Below are positions 30,060 through 38,920 of a DNA stretch of 64,000 nt, in pieces. The position numbers were made by a program, and so were the translations under genes. Numbering within the stretch: the stretch's first letter is position 1; each line of letters begins with the position of its first letter. The DNA comes from Paenibacillus xylanexedens. Its GTDB lineage: Bacteria > Bacillota > Bacilli > Paenibacillales > Paenibacillaceae. The stretch is taken from positions 1 through 64,000 of the forward strand of contig NZ_JAGIKV010000005.1 in assembly GCF_017874615.1 (NCBI RefSeq). Direction: 5' to 3'. The notes beneath the pieces were generated by a model. It was not told the origin of the DNA. It saw only the letters and a program-made list of their open reading frames with translations, and made no database searches.

Positions 30060-31730
30060 TCAAGAGGATTGCCACTGTCCATTCTCAATCATCGCGTGCG
30101 CGAGCAGCGCCATCTCCAGACAGATTCTTCTCCCTTGATCCATGTAACCTGGACCCATCAGTTCTTCCAGCTTCTCCAGTCTGTTGTACAACGTTTGCCG
30201 ATGAATAAATAACTGAGCGGCCGCATCCCGTTTGGAACCAAAATTCTGCAGGTAAGCATCCAACGTCTCTACCAATCGCAGGTGATGCGTTTGGTCATGT
30301 GCAATCAACATACCCAAGTGATCCTGGACAAAGGGTTGCAGGAAGGAGTGGGGTAATGCCTTTAACATTTGATATATACCCATACGTTCGTAAAAGTGAA
30401 CATGTTCCATCGAATCTACCGATCTCGAAACTTCGATCACCTGATAGGCCTCCTGAAGGCTCTCCGGCAGGCTGGTCAAACGGCTGCGTAACTTGCCAAA
30501 TCCCACATGAATCATAACCTGTTTCAAGTTACGACTGGCAAACCGTTTCACGTCCTGGGCAATCCCTTCCAGCAATCGCAGCAGTTGATGACGTGCAGCG
30601 GCCGTTACCGCTTCCTTCGCACAGCACAGATATACCTGGTTGTTCTTCAGCATAATCAGGCTAGGCAGATTGTTCTTCTTGAGCAGGGAACGCAGCAGGA
30701 CAAGAACATCCTGATGATTCGCTTCCATTCGCTCCCGGCCTGTACCCTTCAATCGATGCTCAATCTCGATGACTCCTCCTGCAAACCAGTACTGTCCCTT
30801 CACCAGCAAACGAAGCCCCATTCGAGTCTGAGCCTGTTCCTCCTGATGGATGTTGCCATTCATCAGATCCTGGATCAGTTCATTCTGATTGCGGACCATC
30901 TTCTCTTCAAGAAACTGGGAACGAAGCGTGAGCGCTGCCGCCGCCTTCGCCGTATAATCGAGCAACAGCTTGAGATATTCCACTGGAGCAGCGGGATGCA
31001 CAATCATGCCCACAGCCGAAAATACCTGGCCAAAACAGACGACCGGATGACACAGCAGAGCCTTCTCTTCGTCCATGTGGAACCATAATTCGGTATCTGA
31101 ATCATTCAAATCCAGATGTTCTACCTCTTGCTCATACCAGGTATAGATGGCCTGTTCCATCTCCGGAACAAGTTCGGGCACAAAACTGCCCGGCTCCATG
31201 GACGAAATGTACACCACCGGTTTGGCAGCGTACTCATGCAGCAGGTTCAGCACAGCAGACATATCTGTACTCTGTAATGTTCGTTGCTGAAGCTGACGGG
31301 AGTATGCTTCGAGACTTTTCAGCAGTTGGTGTTGATGATTAATGAGCAGAGAGTGAATATCCTGTGTGATCTCGACAAAACGGACCGGTTGCTCAAATAC
31401 GATCAGCGGAAACTGGTGTCTGTCCGCCAGTTCAATCAGTTCTTCCGGGATTCCGTATATGCTGGTACCAAACTCCACACATAACCCCGCTGCCTCACTG
31501 CCAATGAGCTGAAGCAGATACTCTTCGCGCCCTTCTTCCGATTGAAGCCACAGTCCAGTGGATAAAATAAGATCATGGGGGCTTACGAATGGAGATACAT
31601 TGGTAATCTCCAATACATGAACCCAGCCAACCTGACGGTTCACTCCATCCTTCCCTGCCGCTAGTCGCGCTCGGGCAAATACCGGACGTGCAAGGATATC
31701 TTTGATCGTAAACACGCGGTCATTTCGCAA
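30060..31730 (-). CDS. adeR: PucR-family transcriptional regulator, AdeR-like
   Basis: 556 aa. An N-terminal PucR domain (about 8-125: IKDILARPVF, GWVHVLEITNVSPFVSPHDLILSTG), a central GGDEF-like region and a C-terminal HTH_30 (FIHRQTLYNRLEKLEELMG near 505-525) give the standard PucR layout. It is divergent from alanine dehydrogenase; in B. subtilis the PucR-type AdeR activates ald, so I infer the same role, probably alanine-responsive. The start is a TTG at 31730 with AGAGGG upstream; an ATG nearby is out of frame. Confidence 0.8.
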   Translation of the reverse strand: MRNDRVFTIKDILARPVFARARLAAGKDGVNRQVGWVHVLEITNVSPFVSPHDLILSTGLWLQSEEGREEYLLQLIGSEAAGLCVEFGTSIYGIPEELIELADRHQFPLIVFEQPVRFVEITQDIHSLLINHQHQLLKSLEAYSRQLQQRTLQSTDMSAVLNLLHEYAAKPVVYISSMEPGSFVPELVPEMEQAIYTWYEQEVEHLDLNDSDTELWFHMDEEKALLCHPVVCFGQVFSAVGMIVHPAAPVEYLKLLLDYTAKAAAALTLRSQFLEEKMVRNQNELIQDLMNGNIHQEEQAQTRMGLRLLVKGQYWFAGGVIEIEHRLKGTGRERMEANHQDVLVLLRSLLKKNNLPSLIMLKNNQVYLCCAKEAVTAAARHQLLRLLEGIAQDVKRFASRNLKQVMIHVGFGKLRSRLTSLPESLQEAYQVIEVSRSVDSMEHVHFYERMGIYQMLKALPHSFLQPFVQDHLGMLIAHDQTHHLRLVETLDAYLQNFGSKRDAAAQLFIHRQTLYNRLEKLEELMGPGYMDQGRRICLEMALLAHAMIENGQWQSS

Positions 31731-31919
31731 TGGCGATCCCTCTTTGTGTTATTTTTTCTTACATTATAATCCATGGACAAATGTCCTGAACAGTCTTTTT
31801 CGACAATATGTTGAGTTCAATTCCTAAAGATTAGACATCAAGTAAGGTGCAAAACGATTATCCAAGTCATAAACTTGTAGTATAAGCTAACAACCAATAA
31901 ATGGACGAGGTGCATGGTG

Positions 31920-33053
31920 ATGAGAATCGGAATTCCCAAAGAAATCAAGAATAATGAGAATCGTGTAGCAATGACTCCGGCCGGGGCTGCTGATTTCATA
32001 AGAGCCGGTCACCAGGTACTGATTGAACAAGGCGCGGGGATCGGCAGTGGATTCACGGATCATGAATATCAAACTGCGGGCGCCGAGATTCGGATGGATG
32101 CCAAGTCCGTGTGGACCGAAGCCGATATGATCATCAAGGTGAAAGAACCGCTTGCCAGTGAATATGGATATTTTCGTCCGGGACTGATTCTGTTCACATA
32201 CCTGCACCTCGCAGCGGAACCGGAGCTTGCCAAAGCGCTTATTAAAAGTCGGGTAACGGCTATTGCGTATGAGACGTTGGAGGTCAACAGCGCTCTCCCC
32301 CTGCTAACCCCTATGAGTGAAGTTGCAGGCCGCATGGCCTCCCAGATCGGAGCACAGTTATTGGAGAAGACGGAAGGTGGCAAGGGCATTCTGTTGTCCG
32401 GTGTACCCGGCGTCAGTCGGGGGAAAGTGGTCATTATTGGTGGCGGAACGGTGGGAACAAATGCAGCCAAAATTGCTATTGGTCTTGGCGCCGATGTGAC
32501 CATCCTTGACCTGAATCTGAATCGTCTGCGCCAGTTGGATGATATCTTTGGCAATCAGATCCACACGTTGGTATCCAGCCCGTCCAACATTGCAACAGCT
32601 GTTGCGGCGGCAGATCTGTTGATCTGTGCGGTGCTGATTCCGGGCGCCAAGGCGCCAACGCTTGTCAGCGAGCAGGTGGTGAAGACGATGGCACCGGGTT
32701 CGGTCATTGTGGATGTGGCGATTGATCAGGGCGGGATCGTTGAGACCATTGATCATATCACAACCCACGATGAACCTACCTATGTGAAACATGGTGTCGT
32801 GCACTACGCGGTGGCGAACATGCCGGGCGCCGTACCGCGTACGTCCACGGTGGCGCTGACCAACGCCACCATGCCTTATGCGCTGCAGCTGGCTAACCAC
32901 GGTGCAGCCGCCGCGATTCGCGGCAGTTCGTCCATTCGCAGCGCGGTTAACGTGCTGAATGGACATATCACGTATGAGGCGGTTGCCCGGGATCTCGGGC
33001 ATGCCTATGTTCCTGCGGGTCAGGCGCTGGAGAATACCGCCGCTGTCCAGTAA
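31920..33053 (+). CDS. ald: Alanine dehydrogenase
   Basis: 377 aa, a full-length hexameric NAD-dependent enzyme that interconverts L-alanine and pyruvate plus ammonia. It begins [20 protein letters not shown] as in the family. The NAD site is [20 protein letters not shown] near 175, substrate Lys/His lie in [12 protein letters not shown] near 73 and YLHLA near 96, and [10 protein letters not shown] is near 300. GAGGTG sits 7 nt before the ATG at 31920; the ATG two codons upstream is too close. A strong terminator follows. Confidence 0.95.
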   Translation: MRIGIPKEIKNNENRVAMTPAGAADFIRAGHQVLIEQGAGIGSGFTDHEYQTAGAEIRMDAKSVWTEADMIIKVKEPLASEYGYFRPGLILFTYLHLAAEPELAKALIKSRVTAIAYETLEVNSALPLLTPMSEVAGRMASQIGAQLLEKTEGGKGILLSGVPGVSRGKVVIIGGGTVGTNAAKIAIGLGADVTILDLNLNRLRQLDDIFGNQIHTLVSSPSNIATAVAAADLLICAVLIPGAKAPTLVSEQVVKTMAPGSVIVDVAIDQGGIVETIDHITTHDEPTYVKHGVVHYAVANMPGAVPRTSTVALTNATMPYALQLANHGAAAAIRGSSSIRSAVNVLNGHITYEAVARDLGHAYVPAGQALENTAAVQ

Positions 33054-33107
33054 TCTTGATATGATCGTTCCACCCGGCGCCTTGTCGCCAGGCCTGTGGA
33101 ACGCAAT

Positions 33108-33160
33108 AGAAGCGCACGTCGGGCAGAAGATGTTCCCGGCTTGCGCTTCTTGTTTTTTTT
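33108..33160 (+). terminator. Intrinsic terminator of ald
   Basis: AGAAGCGCA and GTCGGG pair with CCCGGC and TGCGCTTCT, with one small bulge, followed by a T-rich run (TGTTTTTTTT). Confidence 0.9.
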
Positions 33161-33221
33161 CACATATTGGATAGCTCGTTTAGTTGGTATAAGGCCTTTT
33201 GGTTCCTCCGGTTTTGGCGCT

Positions 33222-34139
33222 TCAAACTGCTCGCTCACTGCAAACTTCGCGGAAGTTGCAATCCCGGCAGGACCGGTGGGAAGGCATTGCCGTGAAGTAG
33301 GTGACGTCCTTTGGACGGTTATAGTACTCATCCTCAACACAGGATCGCATCTCCTCGATGTAACGACCCACGTTCTCCTCCACCTTCCGGATATCCTCTT
33401 CTGTCGCTGTAAACTCTCGGTGCTTCCCGGTTAACAGGTACTCCACTCGCAGCTCAATCTGCTCCAAGGGAACCCGGTAGTGCTCTCTCACATAGGATGC
33501 GTACAACATTAGCTGATCCGAAAAGTCATCTTCCTTGCCCGTCTTCCAGTCCACAATGACAATATTGCCGTTACTGCGCCGATACAATAAGTCCATCTTC
33601 ACATACACACGCGTATCGTGCAGCATCATGGTATCCCATTTCTCGATCTCCAGAATGTCCGTACTTGCCCGGGACAAGTCCTCCCACGTAAGCGTCTGGT
33701 ACAGGTTACCGACACAGGCTGAAGCCCGTTCCTTAATCGTGGCGATCCGGTCATTCAACGTGTCATCCCCGTAATAGATCTCGGACAACATCGTGCGATT
33801 CTTGGGGTTCAGCCGCCACTGATCCGTGTCCATTGATTCCACATACGCCTGATTCAGCAACTTGCGTATCGTCTGTTCCAGGAAGTGTTCACGCGGTTTA
33901 TCTTTGCCCTCTTCCCTGCTGCGTACCGCCGACTCACACATCCGATGCGCGAGATCCCCGAAGACAAGATACAGATTGCTGAGCTGCTTCAGACGGTACA
34001 GACGAACCTGCATCTCATCAGCAGAGTCTGTCTTCCAGCCGTTATGGGCACCGTAATAATGATAATAATATTTGCGCAGGCACTCATCGAACATACTCGC
34101 CCGCGACTGCGAATAAGACCACTGCGGGTATTGTGCCAT
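33222..34139 (-). CDS. Stand-alone PD-(D/E)XK nuclease with a 4-Cys (Fe-S type) arrangement
   Basis: 305 aa. YSQSRASMFDECLRKYYYHY near the N-terminus, FGDLAHRM near 60, KMDLL near 182, VDWKTGKED (catalytic D-WK) near 197 and QLMLYASYV near 210 define the AddB/Cas4-like PDDEXK_1 family. One Cys near residue 20 plus three at the C-terminus (SCRDCNFREVC) match the [4Fe-4S] cluster ligands of AddB and Cas4. It is not beside addA/addB, cas genes or a helicase, so its role (end processing, recombination or defence) is open. The ribosome site is weak (AAAGGCAG). Confidence 0.8.
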   Translation of the reverse strand: MAQYPQWSYSQSRASMFDECLRKYYYHYYGAHNGWKTDSADEMQVRLYRLKQLSNLYLVFGDLAHRMCESAVRSREEGKDKPREHFLEQTIRKLLNQAYVESMDTDQWRLNPKNRTMLSEIYYGDDTLNDRIATIKERASACVGNLYQTLTWEDLSRASTDILEIEKWDTMMLHDTRVYVKMDLLYRRSNGNIVIVDWKTGKEDDFSDQLMLYASYVREHYRVPLEQIELRVEYLLTGKHREFTATEEDIRKVEENVGRYIEEMRSCVEDEYYNRPKDVTYFTAMPSHRSCRDCNFREVCSERAV

Positions 34140-34413
34140 AAGTAATCTGCCTTTCTGTATGCCGGATCTGCATAAGATCCCTTAATGCTCACAGTATAAA
34201 GCCCGGGCAACCTTGCCGCAAGCGCGCTTCCGTTATTTTCTTCTAACGCAACCGTTTCCGATTCGATCCGTATCGTTTATATAGTAACATCACCAAAAGA
34301 TGAAATTGCGGAGCAGAACGCATAATATACTCTATAGAGGGCAGCGAATCCAAGACCGGGATGTTAGTACGGGTCTAGCCTGGAGCCAGTGCGGGGCCAG
34401 TGCGGGCCCGGCG

Positions 34414-34608
34414 CTAACGAATCTCACACACCTTATCACGTGGATCATGAGGTTTTACGGAATCTAACGAACCCCAGACAAGCTAATTAGTCGTATTTCG
34501 GTTGTAGAACGTGTTTATTGCAAGCAAATGAGTCAATAGCGTGTCTCTGATTCGTTACATTTTCAGATCTGGCGATTTACGTGAAATAAGACTTACTCGG
34601 TTCGTTAG
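34414..34608. repeat. Array of four CTAACGAAYC elements, 50 bp apart, in inverted pairs
   Basis: CTAACGAATC (34414) and CTAACGAACC (34464) lie on the plus strand. GATTCGTTAC (34549) and GGTTCGTTAG (34599) are the inverted forms. Each pair is spaced exactly 50 bp, and the spacers share CTTAT-CACGT-ATC. It lies in a 525-bp region (34140-34664) with no convincing gene, upstream of the kinase-like gene. It could be a mobile palindromic element or a protein-binding array. Confidence 0.7.
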
Positions 34609-34664
34609 AAAAAGATTATATGAAAAAAAATTGTACAGGCATATCCTAAAAGGAGGCACCACCC

Positions 34665-35348
34665 ATGAATCGACCGGATTGGTTCCAGGCGGAAGAAGCA
34701 TTACAACAGATCCAAGTCATCGGAAGCGACCGGAATGAGCTCGTAAACATCATCGGCGATGTAGAAGGATTAAATTGCATTGGCACAGGTACAGACGCGG
34801 CTGTATTTACGTATGACGGCTTGCCGCAGTATGCCTTCAAGATGTACTCGGATCATGCCTTGGACAAACTCGAAAATGAAAAACAGGTATACGAGCAGCT
34901 CAAAGGTCTGCCATACTTCCCTACCTATTACGGCAGCGGCCGGAATGTACTCGTGATCAGTTTTGAACCCGGGGATACACTGCTGGAATGTTTGGAAAAG
35001 GGAATCCCCGTCCCCGAGCAGGTGATGCTCGATGTGGACGCAGCGCGAGAAGCCGTTCGCAGCCGCGGGCTGAACCCTCGCGACATTCATCTGAAAAATG
35101 TAATTCTTCAGGATGGACGCGGGAAAGTGATTGACGTATCCGAGTATATTCAGGACGGCAATGACAATCGCTGGGAACATCTGGTTTGGGCTTATCACAA
35201 CATCTATCCACGGATCAAAGGAACGCCCATATCTCCACGCATGCTGCAAACGATCAAATGGGGATACAATCAGTTCGATCATGCCAACGTCAAAATGGAC
35301 GACCTCGCCAAGAAAGCCAATCGTCTGTTCTCCAGGTTTATGAAATGA
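34665..35348 (+). CDS. YrzF-like small protein kinase-fold protein
   Basis: 227 aa. Despite the small size, kinase-fold landmarks are present: a glycine loop (GTGTDAAVF near 43), the ATP Lys in YAFKMY near 59, a catalytic loop RDIHLKNVIL near 137 and a metal Asp in KVIDVSEY near 152. This matches the putative Ser/Thr kinase YrzF of B. subtilis. Cytosolic; substrate unknown, and phosphorylation of proteins or small molecules is equally possible. AAAAGGAGG precedes the ATG. Single gene with its own terminator. Confidence 0.75.
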   Translation: MNRPDWFQAEEALQQIQVIGSDRNELVNIIGDVEGLNCIGTGTDAAVFTYDGLPQYAFKMYSDHALDKLENEKQVYEQLKGLPYFPTYYGSGRNVLVISFEPGDTLLECLEKGIPVPEQVMLDVDAAREAVRSRGLNPRDIHLKNVILQDGRGKVIDVSEYIQDGNDNRWEHLVWAYHNIYPRIKGTPISPRMLQTIKWGYNQFDHANVKMDDLAKKANRLFSRFMK

Positions 35349-35395
35349 GCACGTTGTACACATAGATGATTGTCTTGTTATTATTCAATCAAAAC

Positions 35396-35440
35396 AACCC
35401 GGATGAATGCCTTGAATCGGCCTTTATCCGGGTTATTCTT
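35396..35440 (+). terminator. Intrinsic terminator of the YrzF-like gene
   Basis: AACCCGGAT (35396-35404) pairs with ATCCGGGTT (35426-35434), then TATTCTTTG. The remaining bases to 35598 hold no gene that I can support. Confidence 0.75.
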
Positions 35441-35598
35441 TGTAGATGTGAGTATGAGTATGGTTATTAGTACGGCAATCACTGTCGTGTGTTCTGCTTC
35501 TGCTTCTGTTTCTGCTCACAGTTGTGATTGCGAGTTGCATATAGTTACAATCATCGTTATGGACATTTTATTCGTGACTACTGCTAAACTGGTCGTGC

Positions 35599-36495
35599 TC
35601 AACCTTCTTTTCTCCCCCGTCCCTGCGAGGGGGTCATGCCCTTGTACTGTTTGTATAACTTCGTAAAATAATTGGCGTTGTCGCAGCCGACTCTGGCGGC
35701 AATCTCCGTAATGGTCAGACTACTGCCTTGCAGCAGTTGCTCTGCCTCACTCATCCTGCACCCGTTTACGTATTCCACAAAGGTGCGTCCGGTCAGCTTT
35801 TTAAACATTTTGCAGAAGTGATACGCATTCAATCCCACATGACTTGCCGCTTCCGTAACAGACATCTTACCTGTGGGGTCCGCTTCAATCTGTGCAATTA
35901 ACTGTTTGAAACGTTCGCGGTTTGGAAAATACGATCCGACCGATTTTTCCGGTAGCTGCTGCGGCATAAAGGTTCGCGCAAGCAGGGTGAACAAGGCATG
36001 CAGTTTGGACTTCACCACGAGCTGATAAGCCGGGGGCTGTAACGCCATTTCCTCCACAGCTTCATTCAGCAAAGAATAATAGCCTGTGCAGGTTGTGTTT
36101 TCCTCTGCCGGTTTGACCGGAAATCTCACTCTTCCTTCCAGATACGGCGCGACATATTGCTCATGCACAGGATCATGAGTGAAATCATGGAACAGTGCAC
36201 GGTTGACCACAACGGAATCATAATGCACATCCCCCTCATCCAGAGCATATCCGACATGCAATGTACCTCCAGGAATGATGATGACCTCACCTGCTCCAAC
36301 CACATAAGGTTTGCTATCAATATGAAACAGCGCACTGCCCTTGCGCATGATAATCAGCTCAAAATGTTCATGCCAATGCAAATACAAAATGCATTCTTCA
36401 GCTTTCATATCTGAACACCGATTTTGGAACAGCTGAAATGGATGTGATTTATGGTCAATTCGGGTATTTTCGTGAAGCGCTTTCAGATCCAGCAC
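35599..36495 (-). CDS. AraC-family transcriptional regulator
   Basis: 298 aa. An N-terminal cupin sensor (about 30-110: WHEHFELIIMRKG, IIIPGGTLHVG) is followed by the AraC double HTH (about 190-290: SVTEAASHVGLNAYHFCKMFKKLTG and ITEIAARVGCDNANYFTKLYKQYKGMTP in two halves). The start is a GTG with GAGGGGGAAG upstream. Divergent from the sugar epimerase/dehydrogenase pair 129 bp away, which it probably controls in response to a sugar or sugar acid (inference). Confidence 0.88.
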   Translation of the reverse strand: MLDLKALHENTRIDHKSHPFQLFQNRCSDMKAEECILYLHWHEHFELIIMRKGSALFHIDSKPYVVGAGEVIIIPGGTLHVGYALDEGDVHYDSVVVNRALFHDFTHDPVHEQYVAPYLEGRVRFPVKPAEENTTCTGYYSLLNEAVEEMALQPPAYQLVVKSKLHALFTLLARTFMPQQLPEKSVGSYFPNRERFKQLIAQIEADPTGKMSVTEAASHVGLNAYHFCKMFKKLTGRTFVEYVNGCRMSEAEQLLQGSSLTITEIAARVGCDNANYFTKLYKQYKGMTPSQGRGRKEG

Positions 36496-36624
36496 GACTT
36501 CTTCCCCCTCTACACAAGATCCGACTATTATTACACAAGATTGTTTAGAGCCATCCCTTTAATCCACGGCTATAATGAGTGTGTCACGAAGTACTATAAG
36601 CCAATATTGGAGTGAAATACAACC

Positions 36625-37512
36625 ATGAATAAATCATTACGCATCGGTACCCTTGTAGGCGGGCAGGACGCCGTCCGCGTTATCCCGCAGATCATGCAAC
36701 ACGGCTTTGAATCATTTAACCTGACCTTCTGGCAAACGACTGGTGATCTGGACCTGGCAGAGACAGCCAAACGTGTCCGTGAAATCGTGGACGAACAAGG
36801 TATTGTCATCTCCGCGGTGAGTGTATTTGGTAATCCGCTAACGGGAGCCGGAGACAACGCCGATACATTGGCGAGCTGGGAGCGAGTGATCGATCATGCA
36901 CAACTCTTTGGTGCAGATATCGTCTCCGGGTTCACTGGAAGATTGACCGATCAACCCATTAACGAGTCCATCCCCCGGTTCAAGGAAGTATTTGGTGAAC
37001 TGGCACGTCGGGCAGCAGACCGGGGTGTACGCATTGCTTTTGAAAACTGTGATATGGGTGGCACCTGGCAGACAGGCGACTGGAACATTGCCCATAACCC
37101 GACGGCTTGGGAGATGATGTTCGATGCTGTTCCGGATGAAAATGTCGGGCTGGAATGGGAGCCTTGCCATCAAATGTCCAGCCTGATCGATCCTATTCCA
37201 CAGCTACGCAAATGGGCTCATAAAGTCTTCCACGTACATGGCAAAGATGCCACGATTGCTTGGGATATTGTCAAGGAATATGGCGTGCACGGCCCACGTG
37301 AATTTGTCTGGCACCGCACACCCGGCTTCGGGGATAACAACTGGGCAGACATTATCACCATTCTGCGTCAGAACGGTTATCAGGGCACGATTGATATTGA
37401 AGGCTGGCATGATCCCGTCTACAAAGACGAACTTGAAATGACCGGACAGGTGCATGCATTGCGATATTTGAAACAATGCCGTGGTGGCGATTTTGTGCCC
37501 AATCCGGTATAG
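36625..37512 (+). CDS. Sugar phosphate isomerase/epimerase (TIM barrel)
   Basis: 295 aa of the xylose-isomerase-like TIM barrel family. Metal-binding positions are visible: Glu in IAFENCDMGG near 140, the GLEWEPCHQMSS stretch near 174, VFHVHGKDATI (His/Asp) near 204 and GTIDIEGWHDP near 260. It would epimerise or isomerise a ketose, inosose or related polyol. First of two co-directional genes (50 nt gap to the dehydrogenase) facing an AraC regulator. GGAGTG precedes the ATG. Confidence 0.85.
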   Translation: MNKSLRIGTLVGGQDAVRVIPQIMQHGFESFNLTFWQTTGDLDLAETAKRVREIVDEQGIVISAVSVFGNPLTGAGDNADTLASWERVIDHAQLFGADIVSGFTGRLTDQPINESIPRFKEVFGELARRAADRGVRIAFENCDMGGTWQTGDWNIAHNPTAWEMMFDAVPDENVGLEWEPCHQMSSLIDPIPQLRKWAHKVFHVHGKDATIAWDIVKEYGVHGPREFVWHRTPGFGDNNWADIITILRQNGYQGTIDIEGWHDPVYKDELEMTGQVHALRYLKQCRGGDFVPNPV

Positions 37513-37562
37513 GAAACCATGCGAGCTGTATAACACAATCCACATGCGAAGGAGATGAGAAC

Positions 37563-38618
37563 ATGACTCATCCTTATCGGGTAATTATTGCTGGCTGCGG
37601 TGCTATGGCAAACACATGGGCGGACTATGCCTTGCAAAGGCCAGATACAGAAATCGTGGGACTGGTCGATCTGTATGAACAGACAGCCCTTGCTTTTGCT
37701 ACAAGACATGGCCTCACCTGCCCCACGTTCACCGATATCCGTGAAGCCATTCAAACGACTGGTCCAAATATCGTATTTGATGTCACGATTCCGGCGAGTC
37801 ACTACGGCATTGCCATGACAGCGCTGAAGGAAGGATGTCACGTATTTGGCGAGAAACCACTGGCAGAGTCCTTCTCAGACTGCACAGATATTGTGCAAAC
37901 CGCTCGCAGCACAGGACACATTCAAGCCGTCATGCAGAATCGCCGTTTTGATCCGCGTATCCGCGCCTACCAGCACCTCATTTCCGGCGGAGCTATAGGG
38001 CAGGTAGGTTACGCAGGAGCCGACTTTTTCATCGGGCCACACTTCGGCGGATTCCGTGATCTGATGGATAGTCCGCTGCTGCTCGATATGGCGATACATA
38101 CGTTTGATCAGGCACGGTATATTCTCGGAGCCAACCCAGTATCGGTGTACTGCCATGAGTTCAACCCTCCAGGTTCCTGGTATCAGGGCAATGCGATGGC
38201 GTTATGTATATTTGAGATGTCTGACGGGTCCGTATTCAACTATCGCGGATCCTGGTGCGCAGAAGGTGTACCCACATCATGGGAAGCAAGCTGGCGAGTA
38301 ATCGGTGAAAAAGGTACCGCCATCTGGGATGGTCATGATGACATCTATGCTGAAGTAGTTACTGCGCAAAGCCTGGATGCTGACGGCAAACCATCCTTTT
38401 TCCAGCCAAGTGAGCGGATTGAAGCGGAACTGCCTGTCATGGACAAAACAGGACATCACGGTTGTCTCGAAGACATGTTCGCCGCACTGGAATCAGGACG
38501 ACTGCCTGAGACCGATTGCAGCGATAACCAGTTCAGTATGGCCATGGTCCTCGCTTCCCTGGAAAGCGCCCGCACAGGCCAGAAAGTGTTCATCGCCGAT
38601 CTACTGAAAAACACATAG
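37563..38618 (+). CDS. Gfo/Idh/MocA-family oxidoreductase
   Basis: 351 aa. An N-terminal Rossmann fold (VIIAGCGAMANTWADYAL near 7) and the family motif GEKPLAES near 97 define the NAD(P)-dependent sugar or inositol dehydrogenase family; the C-terminal sheet has DMAIHTFDQARYILG near 180. AAGGAGATG fixes the ATG at 37563, although the frame is open upstream into the preceding gene. With the epimerase it forms a short pathway for a sugar or polyol. It is followed by a strong terminator. Confidence 0.88.
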   Translation: MTHPYRVIIAGCGAMANTWADYALQRPDTEIVGLVDLYEQTALAFATRHGLTCPTFTDIREAIQTTGPNIVFDVTIPASHYGIAMTALKEGCHVFGEKPLAESFSDCTDIVQTARSTGHIQAVMQNRRFDPRIRAYQHLISGGAIGQVGYAGADFFIGPHFGGFRDLMDSPLLLDMAIHTFDQARYILGANPVSVYCHEFNPPGSWYQGNAMALCIFEMSDGSVFNYRGSWCAEGVPTSWEASWRVIGEKGTAIWDGHDDIYAEVVTAQSLDADGKPSFFQPSERIEAELPVMDKTGHHGCLEDMFAALESGRLPETDCSDNQFSMAMVLASLESARTGQKVFIADLLKNT

Positions 38619-38646
38619 CGAAGCGCCTGTGTTTTTCTTATTAAAC

Positions 38647-38692
38647 AAAGCCCAACTGCAAAGTTTAGCAGTTTGGGCTTTCTTGTTTTTTT
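38647..38692 (+). terminator. Intrinsic terminator of the epimerase/dehydrogenase operon
   Basis: AAAGCCCAACTGC (38647-38659) pairs with GCAGTTTGGGCTTT (38668-38681), followed by a T-rich run. Confidence 0.9.
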
Positions 38693-38754
38693 TGCCTACT
38701 TCCCTCTCCTATACAAGGTACAAAAAAGTTTCTGACAAACACGAAGTAGTGTAG

Positions 38755-38880
38755 GGGACGAAATCGATTCTGAAGAAGCAAAGCGTTCGCCTTTATCACC
38801 GGATTTCGACTTTACAAAAGTCGATCAGGAAATCCGGGGATAACAGCGATCAAAAGAACGATTCGTAACCGGAACGGCTG
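38755..38880 (+). repeat. Dispersed palindromic intergenic repeat, copy C
   Basis: GAAGAAGCAAAGCGTTCGCC, TTTATCACCGGATTT and AAATCCGGGGATAACAGCGATC match copy A in order and spacing, while the central loop differs (CGACTTTAC...GTCGATC, itself an inverted repeat). It lies between two convergent operons. Confidence 0.85.
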
Positions 38881-38920
38881 CTTCACGAGCAGTAAGAACT
38901 CTTTTTTTATAATGTATCTT

